DNA of 64,000 nt from Melitaea cinxia (Eukaryota > Arthropoda > Insecta > Lepidoptera > Nymphalidae). Each line of letters opens with the position of its first letter. Positions within the stretch are counted from its first letter, which is position 1. Below, piece by piece: positions 24,155 to 35,924 of the stretch. Made by a program: the position numbers and the translations under genes. The DNA is taken from NCBI RefSeq assembly GCF_905220565.1, contig NC_059395.1:13619289-13683288 (forward strand), read 5' to 3'. Below the pieces are notes generated by a model. It worked only from the letters and a program-made list of their open reading frames with translations. It was not told where the DNA came from and made no database searches.

Positions 24155-26036
24155 GGAAAATTGGTAAAAATTTGTCAAAACTCTAATTTACATTACATTA
24201 CCAAACTAAGAACTATAAAGTTAAAACTGGTAATCACTAGTTTCAACTTGTTTGACTTACTTTAATCTACTAGAGACTAGTAAATTAGTTAATACACTTA
24301 ATTTCAAGCACAGTAATAATGTATTTTGTACTTGGAATGAAACTAATACTTTAATTTTTTTTTCTAGTTTTATAGTGATTATACTACTGTAGTCGTTAAT
24401 AATACATACATGTGTTAGACATAGATGAAATAATTTTATACCTTTTTTTTTAGTTATTTAAATATCATACAAAAAGGTAATTTCAAACACAGCATGTGAT
24501 TTAGTTTTTTAATATATTGTAAAGAAAATGTAAAGCTCGTTTTGTAAATTTTTTCACAATAATGGTTTAATTTTTAAAGGTGAACATTCAATTTTACATT
24601 TGATTGAAGACATTTTGTTATTGTTTTCTTACTTCTTTACTAAGCAATGTTTTAATCATATTAAAATACTGAAAGCAGTATTTGAATAAGCCAAATATTA
24701 CTATATTTTATAGTTCATATCATTCCTATATCTCTTCGAAAAATCAGTGAAGTATTATTATTATTTTAAATTAATTGCGTTTATTTTTAGTCATTGAAGT
24801 ATTAAAATCGTCTCTTATAATAAAAAAAATTTCTATAAAATTAGCTTCTACAATGAAACTGATATTTTTAATTAAAAGCCATTTAAATTTTTAGAGAACT
24901 AATGCTACCGCATCAAGTATTAGATAATGGATGCATTAAACATGTTTACTTTGTATTTGTCTTTATATATAAGGTTTCTGTATATTTAAAATTTTTCTCA
25001 AAAACCACACAGAAATCGTAATTACAATGTTTACGTAAATAATTGTTCTGTAGGGTAGGTACGTAGTTTACTTGTAAAAAAATCTGTAATTTTTTTTTTT
25101 TAATTAGCCTACAATCGAAATGTAAACCCAACTATAAACTACTATATTGTAATTTAAGCATTATTTTTAGAATTAAGTAACACAGAAAAGTTCTTTGTTT
25201 TTTTTTTTAACAAAATAAATTGTACTAGTCGAGGTCTTGGCTATATTAATATGTTAACCGTATTAAAATATAAAATATGTTAAATACAAAAAAATGACGA
25301 CTCAAAATAAATTGCATATTTTAATTGACCAAAGAAATACCACTGACTGTGTGACTGTGACATTGTATTTGAGTCAGAAAGGAAAACTTTGTATGGAATC
25401 TTAGCATACAATTTCAATATAGAAAGTCGTAAAGAAAACATTTCACAATATATACGCTTCAGATCGCAAGTTGAATTTAAAATATTCGACCGTTGAATAC
25501 AAATAATTTTTGTGTCATCTATAGAATCTTTAGTGTGTTATATTGAAATTGATTTGAGGCTGTGTAGTTATATGGAGAGCGGATGATTTACGAGTAATTG
25601 ATTTTTGTAAATCTATTATTTGGAGTAAAATGCAGTAGATAATAATTAGCTTTTACTGAAAAGAAAAAAAAAACTATGATAAAACTTGTCTGTAGCAAAT
25701 GTTTCTGTTCTTTCATGAGATACGAATGTCTTTATTTTAAAAAAATATTTATAATATGCTAATTATTCTTTCATACTCTCTTCTTAAGAGTCATTTCACA
25801 AAAATCGGTAACAATCCGCGAAATTGTAATATTTTGACATCGTTAATCTCAGTATTGGATGCCATAACGTAATTTATATTCTAGAAATATAATAGAGCAA
25901 CATTTGTTGTAGTAAGATAGATCAGAATTTTGATTTATATTATGTGTATAGAATTATTAACCTTTTCATCAGCCTCCTTCCTGTCTAAACGGTCGCAATG
26001 TATACTTTAAAGTCCTACTTTTCAATAACCTCTATT
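24155..26036. other. Intergenic, 3' of copy B
   Basis: Contains the 3' UTR of copy B. The nearest exact AATAAA motifs I find are far away, near 25214 and 25307. Otherwise AT-rich, with no gene or repeat I can name. Confidence 0.4.
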
Positions 26037-26438
26037 TATTTATTTAACACTTTATTGTACACCATACAAATAAAATAAGCAAGCAACATTAGCAATAATT
26101 TGTAGAAAAAAAATGTACAAAAGGCGGCCTTATTGCTTAAGAGCAATCTCTTCCAGGCAACCTTAGGGCAAAGGAGATGATATATTGACGGTGTAGGTGT
26201 AGAGTATAATTTTATAAAAAATAATAGAAAGCAACTCAATAAATAAACATACATACTAACACAGATAGTTTGTTTACATACATACGAACACACACATACA
26301 CGCAGACACACACCCATACACACACATTCATACACACACATACACACAAAGTTCATACTAGATAACTAAGAAGTTTTTAAAGAAAGTTAATAGTGACAGA
26401 AGAAGACAATCATAAGACTGGAAACCTAAAGCAAAGGA

Positions 26439-28427
26439 TTAATTCCCACCCATTTTAAGAAAGTGTAGTTTAACGGATTTCTTAAAAATAGGAAGGGATT
26501 GAGAACGTCTAATCCACAAGGGCAAAGAATTCCAAAGTCGAGCAGCTTGTACGGTGAAGGATTTGGTGTAGAAAGTAGAGGAATGAGAAGGAATTTCAAG
26601 AAGTAGATTGTTGTTCGACCGTAAACTACGTTCATGTAAATCAGTTAGATATTTAAACCGCTCTTTTAGGTAAGATGGAGTTGCCGGATTAAACATAATG
26701 CAGTATAGTAGCCTGAGAATGTGAGTATTCCTGCGAAGGCGAATTGGGAGCCACTTGAGTTTTTTGCGAAAATTGGAAATGTGATCATATTTGCGGAGAC
26801 CAAATATGAATCGGATACATAAATTTTGAATGCGCTCAAGCTTATTCAATTGCTCCTCGGTTATGTCAAGGTAGCAAGTGTCAGCATAGTCATAGATAGG
26901 TAAGAGAAGACTATGTACGAGCGCAATTTTGGTGGACGTAGGAAGGAAATTTTGTAGCATGCGAAGGGATCCCACAGCAGAAAAAACTTTTCGACTTATC
27001 TCACAAATCTGTGGACACCACGAGAGGTTTTGATCAAATATGATTCCCAAATTTGTCACTTTTTCGCTATATGGAATTTCAACACCGTTAAAAATTACAG
27101 GGGATAATTGTGTCTTATTTAAGCGAGGAATAAGTTTAGAGCTTCCAATAATGATAGCTTGTGTTTTTCTTGGATTCATTGTTAAGCCAAAAGATTGACT
27201 CCATTTAGAAATGGCTAGTAGGTCTTCGTTAATACGAGAAACAGCCTCTGGTAATTCTGTAATGGTACAGTGGGTGTAAATTTGCAGATCGTCAGCGTAG
27301 AGATGATAATTTGAAGATATAACGTTAGTGACCGAGTTAATAAAGATAGAGAATAAAAGAGGAGACAGTATGCCACCTTGAGGTACACCAGCACTGATCT
27401 CGACCCAATTGGAAAAGGAGTCATTAGCTCTAACTCGCTGCCGACGACCCTGCAAATAGTCAGTAAACCAGTCAATAGCTTTAGGAGATATGTTAAAGGT
27501 ACGCAGTGTATCGATTAACAAGTCAAAGTCCACGGTATTGAATGCATTACTAAAATCTAGCAGTGTCAACACCGTAACCTTCTGATTGTCCATATTAGAT
27601 CGGATGTCATCAGTGATTTTGATTAGTGCAGTAGTCGTACTATGACCTGGACGAAAACCGGATTGAAAAGGATTGACGAGATTATATCTAAAAAGATAAC
27701 GGCTAAGTTGCTGATGTATGAGACGCTCAAGACCTTTAGAGAGAAATGGGAGAATGGAAATAGGACGGAACTCGGATATAGAACAGGGATTACTTTTTTT
27801 AGGAAGTGGAATTACATCGGCATCTTTCCATGCTGACGGGAAAGAACTAGTGGAGATGGAGAAATTAAAAATAAATGTTATAATGGGACATAGGATATCA
27901 ATAAGAGGGATAATCATAGCACGACTAATGCTATCCGATCCAATCGAATTGGACTTAATCGCGAGAATGTTTCTCTTAACTTCACTTTCACTAAACCGAC
28001 CAAAGAAGAAAGCAGGAGTATCAGGGATTGGCAAAAAAGAAAGCTGGTTTTTTGTATTTAGTTTGGTTGTACTATCAATTGCAGTCGAAGAGGAAAAATG
28101 GTGATTTAGTGCATTAAGATCAAAGTTTTGGGAATCAATCCGACGAGTTTTACCAACTCCTAGCGATTTGAGAAAATTCCAGACTTTACTAGAATCTTTC
28201 TGTGAGACAGATTTATAGATAAATCTTCGTTTTGCATCTCTACAAGATTTATTGCATCGGTTGCGAACCTTCACATAATTTACTCTGTTGGCTTCACTAG
28301 GATCTTTTCTATATTTTGCCTTAGCTCGGTTCTTTTTCTCCTGCAATTTCTTAATTTCAGGTGAAATCCACGGTGCAGGGAGATGCTTTATTTTTACGGG
28401 CCGAACATCATCGTGCATGGACATCAT
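26439..28427 (-). CDS. LINE reverse transcriptase part of ORF2
   Basis: A 662-codon open frame. It copies the element's RNA into DNA at the nicked target. Visible RT blocks are WKDADVIPLPK (about 200-210), FRPISILP (220-227), QSGFRPGHSTT (255-265), LLDFSNAFNTVDF with the first catalytic Asp (about 291), GVPQGGILSPLLFS (348-360) and the catalytic YADD (377-380). The C-terminal region has the LCIRFIFGLRKYDH stretch also present in the copy at 60447-61592. It overlaps the endonuclease frame by 20 bp in another frame, best explained by a frameshift in one ancestral ORF. Otherwise it is remarkably intact. Confidence 0.93.
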   Translation of the reverse strand: MMSMHDDVRPVKIKHLPAPWISPEIKKLQEKKNRAKAKYRKDPSEANRVNYVKVRNRCNKSCRDAKRRFIYKSVSQKDSSKVWNFLKSLGVGKTRRIDSQNFDLNALNHHFSSSTAIDSTTKLNTKNQLSFLPIPDTPAFFFGRFSESEVKRNILAIKSNSIGSDSISRAMIIPLIDILCPIITFIFNFSISTSSFPSAWKDADVIPLPKKSNPCSISEFRPISILPFLSKGLERLIHQQLSRYLFRYNLVNPFQSGFRPGHSTTTALIKITDDIRSNMDNQKVTVLTLLDFSNAFNTVDFDLLIDTLRTFNISPKAIDWFTDYLQGRRQRVRANDSFSNWVEISAGVPQGGILSPLLFSIFINSVTNVISSNYHLYADDLQIYTHCTITELPEAVSRINEDLLAISKWSQSFGLTMNPRKTQAIIIGSSKLIPRLNKTQLSPVIFNGVEIPYSEKVTNLGIIFDQNLSWCPQICEISRKVFSAVGSLRMLQNFLPTSTKIALVHSLLLPIYDYADTCYLDITEEQLNKLERIQNLCIRFIFGLRKYDHISNFRKKLKWLPIRLRRNTHILRLLYCIMFNPATPSYLKERFKYLTDLHERSLRSNNNLLLEIPSHSSTFYTKSFTVQAARLWNSLPLWIRRSQSLPIFKKSVKLHFLKMGGN

Positions 28428-29385
28428 ATAGCTGGGTCAGTAGTGAAACAAAAATAGCTACTTGATTGTCAATTGTGCTCGCACAATACACCGGAGACCA
28501 ATCAATTTTTAATGCATCCTCTTGCAGACGTTCAAAATTTATCCCACCAAAATTTCGCTGCAAAAGAATTTTTGTTTTTGTTTTAGGAGGCCTAAGTTTA
28601 TAGGATAGATATAGTAGGTCGTGATAGGAAAATGCCTCAGATGACATTTGACCGTGTTTAGTAACAAGGTCAGTTGAAGAGACAATAATTAAGTCTAACA
28701 GTGAAGGAGAACAGTTAGGAAAAATATGAGTAGCAGACAAAGGTAAAATATGCAGATCCACTGCTTTGACAACAGAATTAAGACGGGAGGACCGGTGGTC
28801 ATTTTTTAACAAGCAGGTGTTAAAATCGCCCATGATCACTGTGTGGCTGTATGAAGGAGTAATGTTTTGTAACAATATTTCAAAGGACGTGAAATAGTCA
28901 ACAGAAACACATGGACTATAAAAAACACCGAGAAGCAGTTTGGTATGTGAAAAACCTACCTCAATAAAAAGATGTTCAGCTCCACCACCAGTCTGAGGTT
29001 GCGAAAAGTCAATAATATTGTAAGGAATGTGTGACCGAAGGTAGATCGCAACGCCTCCGCCTGACCGACCAACGCGGTCATTGCGGATTAGGTGAAAACC
29101 CGTTAGAGAAAAAGAAATAGAAGACAGACAAGGCCTAAGCCAAGATTCAGAAATTAGAATAGCCTGAATATTACTATTGTTGCTAAAGGTAGACAAGAAA
29201 TCTGGAAAGTGAGCAGGAATACTCTGTGCGTTGATATGTACTACATTAAAATTTTTTTGGCAATCTGAAAAAATAGAATTTAGATTGTCACTTAGGCTAG
29301 GAATACTATAGTAACTATCTTCACTACTATCTTCTGAATTCGATGATAATGATACAAAATCATCGATATTGTTTATAAAAGACAT
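28408..29385 (-). CDS. LINE apurinic-like endonuclease part of ORF2
   Basis: A 325-codon open frame with the APE-type endonuclease fold that nicks the target DNA. Boxes seen are HINAQS (50-55), ILISESW (76-82), MGDFNT (185-190), LLDLIIVS (229-236) and SYHDLL (253-258) with the C-terminal catalytic HD pair. The first 45 residues are Ser/Asp-rich with no recognised domain. The frame ends at 28408, just inside the reverse transcriptase frame. Confidence 0.92.
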   Translation of the reverse strand: MSFINNIDDFVSLSSNSEDSSEDSYYSIPSLSDNLNSIFSDCQKNFNVVHINAQSIPAHFPDFLSTFSNNSNIQAILISESWLRPCLSSISFSLTGFHLIRNDRVGRSGGGVAIYLRSHIPYNIIDFSQPQTGGGAEHLFIEVGFSHTKLLLGVFYSPCVSVDYFTSFEILLQNITPSYSHTVIMGDFNTCLLKNDHRSSRLNSVVKAVDLHILPLSATHIFPNCSPSLLDLIIVSSTDLVTKHGQMSSEAFSYHDLLYLSYKLRPPKTKTKILLQRNFGGINFERLQEDALKIDWSPVYCASTIDNQVAIFVSLLTQLYDVHAR

Positions 29386-29648
29386 ACTTTATATAAATGT
29401 GATGTGCAGTTATAATACTTGTGAATGAACAATATAAAGTCGTAATTAATATAAATATTAACTAAATAAAGATCAAAATTTATTAAAGCAGAAACAGTAA
29501 ACGTAAAATATATGTATAATGTAATAATAATGACAATAATATAATAATAAGTGTTGTTACAATATACCATACAACTTCACCCGCCAGCCGCAAGAATATG
29601 AAAATAGTACTTTCATAAAAAAGATACAATAACCATTATAATAGACGA

Positions 29649-29960
29649 GTGATAAAAAACAACAAATCCAAATCACAAAAAGAAACAGAAAAAAAAATAT
29701 TTATAGTAAAAAAAATTGTTTGTTTAATCTAAATAAAATACACAGTACTATGCTACAGATCTTATCTATATAACAAAAAAAACACTAACGATGAAAGTGA
29801 TTAAAAAAAAAAAAAAAACAACAAATCGAAATCACAAAATGAAATACTAAAAAATATTTGTAGTAAAGAAAAAAAAATGTTTAGTAACTTAATCTAAAAA
29901 AAAAAAAACAGTCCTGTGCTACAGATAATATAATAACAAAAAAAACATGACACTATCGCT
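29649..29960. repeat. Tandem duplication in LINE inter-ORF spacer
   Basis: Two A-rich units of about 150-160 bp, starting near 29649 and 29797. They share 'aacaacaaatc-aaatcacaa', 'tttgtagtaaa'-like and 'gtgctacagat' segments in the same order. Confidence 0.75.
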
Positions 29961-30254
29961 GAGCAACTTTAATCATTATCCTACCTTACAATAAATTGTA
30001 TCAACTAACTTACACGTGGGTAGATACACAAAAACTTTATAAATATATACCCACCAAAATGTCACAAAACAATAAATGAAAACAAAACCAAAACAAAGTA
30101 TAGTTATATAAATATGAAAAAGTATGTTATAAAAAAAAGTAAAAAACATGTAACGTGAAAACAGAAATTTGTTAAATAAATAGTGCACAACAGCGGGGAC
30201 CCTGGGCCCCGAGACAGAGTAGCCGCAAACGAGCTGACAACATTCACAGGTAAC

Positions 30255-31004
30255 TTATTTATTTCTAACTGGCCTCTTCGAACGAGACGCAACTCCTCTG
30301 CATTCCGTGGTTTTTGATGTAGTAGCGATGGTTTGAGGTGATGACGTGGCCAGTGTTGTAGGTGTAAAATCAGGAATATCATCCAGATCAGATAAACATT
30401 CAGCTCTGTTGCGCGATCCGTCCGGAGCGAGAATAAAAATGCAGCCATCGCGTGTCCAGCACTTACTGACTCCAAAACGCTCTCGAGCCGCCAGGAAAGC
30501 GTCATGCCGCTGTTTGGTTAAAAATTCAGACTCCGTAATTCCAGTTCCCTTCAACCTTGTTTTTGCAAACCATACCTTATCTCGAATAGCCACCTCACTA
30601 AATTTTACGACTATAGGCCTAGGTTTCTTGCCTGTGGATCGACCAAGCCGGTATGATGACTTAATACTAGTACTAGAGAAGTTCGGTAGGTTGAGATTTT
30701 CAGCGACGAGACTGGTGATGCGAGCTGAAACGTTCTCAGATTTGTCTTCGGGTACTCCATGAAAAAGTAACATCTTGCGCCGTGTTTTCATTTCCTGACG
30801 ATCCATGATTCTACTCAGGAGCTCAACTTGGCACTGAAGCTCAGAGAGAGCAGTCAGGATGAATGTCTTGAAAGCATTAAAATCAGATGCCAATGAAGAG
30901 GAAGTTAACCGTGGTGAATTTCTTTCCAATTCCTGTTGAAACTCCTTCATCCGTTCATGGAACATTTTCGTCATCGCTGATAACTTAGTGGTCACTGAAT
31001 CCAT
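30255..31004 (-). CDS. LINE ORF1 protein (RNA-binding)
   Basis: A 249-codon frame upstream of the endonuclease. The N-terminal 70 residues are helix-prone (FHERMKEFQQELER), and residues 70-170 look like the RRM-like domain of ORF1 proteins (MLLFHGVPE..., then YRLGR and PRPIVVKF). The C-terminus is Ser/Thr-rich and ends in a basic tail (SRSKRPVRNK). It is expected to bind element RNA. No zinc knuckle is seen. Confidence 0.85.
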   Translation of the reverse strand: MDSVTTKLSAMTKMFHERMKEFQQELERNSPRLTSSSLASDFNAFKTFILTALSELQCQVELLSRIMDRQEMKTRRKMLLFHGVPEDKSENVSARITSLVAENLNLPNFSSTSIKSSYRLGRSTGKKPRPIVVKFSEVAIRDKVWFAKTRLKGTGITESEFLTKQRHDAFLAARERFGVSKCWTRDGCIFILAPDGSRNRAECLSDLDDIPDFTPTTLATSSPQTIATTSKTTECRGVASRSKRPVRNK

Positions 31005-31010
31005 AGCGAT

Positions 31011-33637
31011 ATATCTTAAATAGGAATATAGTAGAATTTAAAGGAGATTGCTCGCAGGTGAGTGGTATTATTTAAACGCGATAAAAATTCATGAAAAAAG
31101 TTCAAATTACTATTATAACCAAATTATAACACTAAAAGTTTTAGCAGAGATTTTCAAACGTTGTTATCACTTCACACCTACCCGCTAAACTGTGCTTGAC
31201 TAAACTCTACGTTGAAACCGTTTAAAAAAATATCGTAATATCTGGAATATAATTTTGTTGAATAATAGGACAGATTTTTATTCCATTTATATCTCTATTA
31301 ATCGATAAAAAAAAAATTAAAGTTAATATTTCGATATCGAATATTTTCCAAATAAGTACAATTTTAAAAGCGATATTTTTCTTAGAAACTAAGAAATTTT
31401 AACGAACTATCTTCATCAAAGTAAACTAACATCATTAAGAAATACATAAAAAAATAATTAAAATGTTTAATTATTTTTAATACATTTTGTATTAAATAAT
31501 AAAAATATAGTTTATATTACCACGCATCAAGCGCAATAAATCAGTCGAGCGCCAGCGGCCAGCGCTCTTAGAAGTAAGGTCCACGCCAAATTCTGCGCAG
31601 CCGTCTCTTTCGCTCACACGCGCCAAGCGCCTGTTGTTATAGTGTGATAAACCGCATTTGATACTTTCATAAAACTAAAAACATAATTATTACGAATATA
31701 ACTGTAAAATAATATAATGATAATTTCTGTAAACAAATGTATTTAATTTTTTTTTCTCACATTATCAATACAAACAGGCATTTCAATCTGTTTGTCTTGG
31801 TATTTGTTAATGAATATGTTTGTCGGTGTCATTGAGTATATAAAAAAATTAAGACCGGCAAAATTTGATGGTCTGCTTTCATCCAAAACTATGCAACTCA
31901 CATTCACACACAGATTTTCTGGGGTATAATAAAATGCAATTTTATTAATATCGTAAATATTAGATTCATTCGTAAACTCAAAAAACTAAAATAATTTAAA
32001 AAAAATGGTTTCATAAAATTGATATTTTATTCTTATTTTAAATTTATTGACTGTTGTAATATAACATATTTGAAATGTTTAACAAATTAACTATGTAAAA
32101 AACATTTTATACCATAGTTATTAATTTTATTATACATTACAAAAAGATTAAGATGGTTTTTTGGTTGTCACACTATACCAAGTAGCACAAAGATCGCGCC
32201 GCTCGTACGACTCGCGCGATGCGATCAAATTTACCTAAACTTGCAGAGCGAAAAATTGTGAAATGGCTCTTAAAACAAGTCGTTAATTTGTATATTTTTA
32301 TACAAATTAGTATAAGGATTTAATAAAGTTGATTGGTTTTCATCTAGAATATTACATGAGTAAAAATAAAGAGTAATAATATCAATGTATATGTATATCT
32401 CATTACTTATTAAAATCACTTTCTTATAACTGTAATAGTATACTCCTTATTCTTACCTTATACAAATTTAACATTTGTAACAAGTTTATTAAATACACAA
32501 GAAAAAATATTTTTAGATGATTCTATACTACTTTTAAGATTTTTCACGTTTTGTAGTAGAAATATAGTAAATTTCTTAAAATAGTTGGTCACGATTATAT
32601 TGTTTCAAATCATCTTTAAGATATTAATAACTTAAGTTAAATGGTGCAAATAGGGGAAGATTGGTTTAACACAGAATCACAAAAAATATTTTTTTTTTTC
32701 AAATATTTTTCATTGAACAAAGATATAAATAAGCCTCTGAATCTCAAAGGTATTTAAAGAAACATGTAAATATATGTATAGTTTGGGCCGCTCTTCCCCT
32801 TAGTGCTTTAATAAGAGTTCCTTTTTTAGAACTATTGGCATCTTTTAAAACATATATTAAATAGACTTATTTTATGGCAGTCATGTATTTTGTCTAGTCG
32901 TAAGAAAGTTTTAATTCGATATATTTATTAGAATAGTGAAGTGAATTAAAAAAATTATTCTCTCCTCTACAAGTTTCACACAAACAAAACATTTTGTTTA
33001 CCTTTGTAACTTGTACAAGTATTCTTATATTCAACTAATGCGTATCTCAAAATGCAGTGCTAAAGTATATATTGAATTGTCTTTAGCATTACTTTGTTTG
33101 GTAATTGCTATATACGCTTTTAAATATTGCCATTTAGATTTAGTATTATTATTACTATGTTAATCATTATAATAAACATTTTTAAATTAATATACCTTGA
33201 CGATATGACGTTTTTTAACAAGGCCAAGCCAGGTACTTCTAGAACATTGTGAATAAATTATAATATTTAATATAAACCGTTTGCTATATGAAATCTAGTG
33301 ACGAAAATTGTTGAAAATGTTTATATTTAAATAAATATGTATTTTCCTTATCTGTACAACACTTTAAATCAGGTCATTTTATAATAAAGAGTTATAGACA
33401 GAATCATAGATATACAATTCTGTATAAATCTCCTCATTTGGAATATATCTTTGGGGTTATGGCCTTGTTTATGTATCAAAAGAATCGCTTATAACGTATT
33501 ATATGTGATCTCTAGGTTAATTAAACATTTTATAGAAATGCTTATACTTTAATTAATGTGATGTTTTAATAAATCTACACTTGTATATTACGTACTTCAT
33601 AAAATGTCATCTATTTTTTCATATATTTGAACTGTGG
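31011..33637. other. AT-rich intergenic, no gene seen
   Basis: 31010-31250 may be the 5' UTR of the LINE. There is a slightly GC-richer patch at 31520-31640. No exon or repeat recognised. Confidence 0.4.
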
Positions 33638-33639
33638 GT

Positions 33640-34507
33640 ATAGTTCGCGTCATGTAAAAAGAACGCTGGCCTTGAAGCTGCGCAGAAGCGATTTATCGGT
33701 CTATTTGGTGGTATGGGGTAGCGGGACGGGAGTGTTTATCACGTGTCGCATGCTTGCCGGTGTGCTATTGGTTGGACAGTTGTGTCCAACCAATAGCACA
33801 CCGGAAAGCATGCGACACGTGATAAATGTCGACACAAAATACTATCGCGTACAAGTTTTAAATTACGAAATAGTTTTACATAGAAAAGTGAGAAAAATAA
33901 TTTATGACATATAATTCGCGTCATGTAAAAAGAACGCTGATTGTCAAAATGCGCAAAGGCGATTTACAGTGTTGCCAACTCTTGAAAAAACTTTTTCGTA
34001 CTGTCCATTTTTTGGAACAGTCTTATTTGGTAAACAAACCACTGTCAATCGTAATTCACGTTTTTTTCCGCATTTATCACTCACTTTCACAACACATTAG
34101 CATACGGACACTTGTAAAACTCCATTTACTATTTATTTCACTGAAAAGCAAATATCAATTTATCATTTTAAACACATAAAAACTATTAAGATACTAATAT
34201 CGAGAGTTCAGATAATTAATATTTTTGAATACGATATTTCAATAACTAAAAAATTTGTTATTGCTTTTGTTTGAAAAAAAATTGTAATTTTGTAAAGTGA
34301 TAATTATTATACTTATTTAGTCCGAATTATTCACACTGGCATTTCTAGTATTTTTTAATGTACCTACCAATAACTATTATACGAAGCAGCGAGTGAAAGC
34401 CTAATTAAAAAATAAAACAGTAGTACTTTTGTGCGCGAGTATAACCATGCGCAAACGCACCCCCTCCAGTTTCTTTCAGCGTTCTTTTTACATGACGCGA
34501 ACTATAT
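33640..34507. mobile_element. MITE pair (TTCGCGTCATG family)
   Basis: The left terminal motif TTCGCGTCATGTAAAAAGAA occurs at about 33644 and again at about 33914, and its reverse complement closes the region at about 34500. The right portion matches 17415-17612. A nearly perfect hairpin sits at 33735-33826. No transposase seen; probably nested or tandem copies. Confidence 0.78.
33735..33826. repeat. 44-bp inverted repeat with 4-nt loop
   Basis: Arms 33735-33778 and 33783-33826 are complementary at 43 of 44 positions around the loop GTTG. The inner part of the stem is GTGCTATTGGTTGGACA. Confidence 0.95.
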
Positions 34508-34519
34508 ATGAAATGATAA

Positions 34520-35095
34520 TTAAAAGTATATACACATTTTTTTTTTTTTTTTTTTATTAAAACAAAATTAATTCTAGTAATAAATTTATTGTATTTTAAA
34601 TATATTTAACAAATATTTATATTTTTGTACCACAAACTTCGAATTATCACAGCCCCTTTATTGTTACTTAGCTACTATCTCGACTACCTGTAATAGAATA
34701 AAATATTTATATTCATTGACATTTGTATAGGCACAAAAAACAACTTCTAATTATTCATTTAAACAATTGAAAAAACATATTGTTCTTATTATATTATACT
34801 CATATTTTTTCTACAACAAAGCAAAAAATCTGCGTAGCATGCAACTTAAAAGTAAAAGACAGTCTTTTCATAGAAAAACTTAATAAATCTAAATTCTACA
34901 CATTTTAGATATAAAACAGAATCATTATTACTTGGTGTGCGTTCATCAATTTAGATCAAAAAATGAATTCCAATCTCCATGATAAGATTTTGAGGTAACT
35001 ATCTTTTGTCGCCCATATTAAAATTGACAATGAATACTTGTAAAACTTTTATATTTTGTCATTCAAACCTTAAGTTTGAAGTTAGCTTAAAAAAA
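34520..35095. other. AT-rich intergenic, no gene seen
   Basis: Has a T-run near 34539. Nothing else recognised. Confidence 0.4.
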
Positions 35096-35097
35096 TA

Positions 35098-35317
35098 AAT
35101 ACAACGTAAGTAGACGAAAAAAAATATACAAAGACACTAGTCGTCACTACTATTTTTGAAGGTTCACCTCGATTCCTCTGGGATGCCATCATCAGATCCT
35201 GGTTTTCTTATCATAGTACGGTGGTACTTGAGCGTTATAACGACGAAGTTATCCGCGAACATACATAAAAAATATATATACGATCGAATTTAGAAACCTC
35301 CTCCTTTGAAGTCGGTT
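35098..35317. mobile_element. Deleted AACCGACTTC-family element
   Basis: Has 'acaacgtaagtagacgaaaa', 'ctgggatgccatcatcagat' and the end 'cctcctcctttgaagtcggt', all shared with the longer copies at 49329 and 58204. Much of the middle is missing. Confidence 0.7.
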
Positions 35318-35479
35318 AAAAAAAGTATAGGTTGCTCAGCAGTGGGAGGGTACAAACTCTAGCACATACTTTACTGTTAAAGCTCGACCGCCATTGAATG
35401 TAAGGGATAAGCTATGGCAGAAACTATAGATATGGAAGACCTTTTCATCGGGTCTGGCACAAAGTTATCAATATAAGCA

Positions 35480-35860
35480 TCTTTTTTTGGCATCGCAGGA
35501 GAACTTATTTACGAGTGATATCCAGGATTCCCGGGTAGGCATTCCTAGACCGTATGTCGGCTTCAGCACTTGGGGGTGCAATACCGACCAAAACCCTGCG
35601 GGAGCCTTCAGCCGGTTTAATTGGAGAGTCCCGGATCTGCAGGCAACAGGATCCTCCATGGGGACTGTCCGGCTCACCTCTGAACAATCCCGACGACGCC
35701 GTGTCTAGCAGGACCGGGTTCCCATCCCGGCCCGACACGGGCACAGGGGCGTTACTGGGGGCGCATTAAGTAGCGCCTCCTACGCATCCCCGTTCGTCGC
35801 CTGCGGACTGAAGCCTCGTCGGCGTAGTCAGATCTTACGATCTCCTCGAGGAATAATGCA
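35480..35860 (-). mobile_element. R1-clade LINE 3' UTR fragment
   Basis: Reverse complement matches 2520-2850 ('gggaacccggtcctgctaga', 'ttcagaggtgagccgga'). GC-rich against the surroundings. The coding end is barely included. Confidence 0.8.
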
Positions 35861-35924
35861 CTTGGGTAACAAGTTTATTTCACGAACGTAGTATCAACGT
35901 CACTTTTGACAGAATGTGATCAGA

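Larger units (their letters stand above)
26037..31010 (-). mobile_element. Near full-length non-LTR retrotransposon (LINE)
   Basis: On the minus strand the order is ORF1 (31004-30255), a spacer with a tandem duplication, endonuclease (29385-28408), reverse transcriptase (28427-26439), then a 3' UTR ending in a TTTA-type repeat at about 26033-26047. Copies of the 3' end are at 16325-17040 and 60001-61612. The CR1/jockey group fits the domain order and tail; the exact clade is not settled. ORF2 is split by one frameshift. The 5' border (about 31010-31250) is not defined. Confidence 0.88.

Noticed and set aside
27718..28104. Plus-strand ORFs opposite the LINE reverse transcriptase (also 30346-30762 opposite ORF1)
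   Set aside because: Antisense shadows of clearly recognisable minus-strand LINE ORFs.
33627..34179. Two plus-strand ORFs of 95 and 91 codons
   Set aside because: Both lie in the MITE pair and run through the terminal repeats and hairpin.
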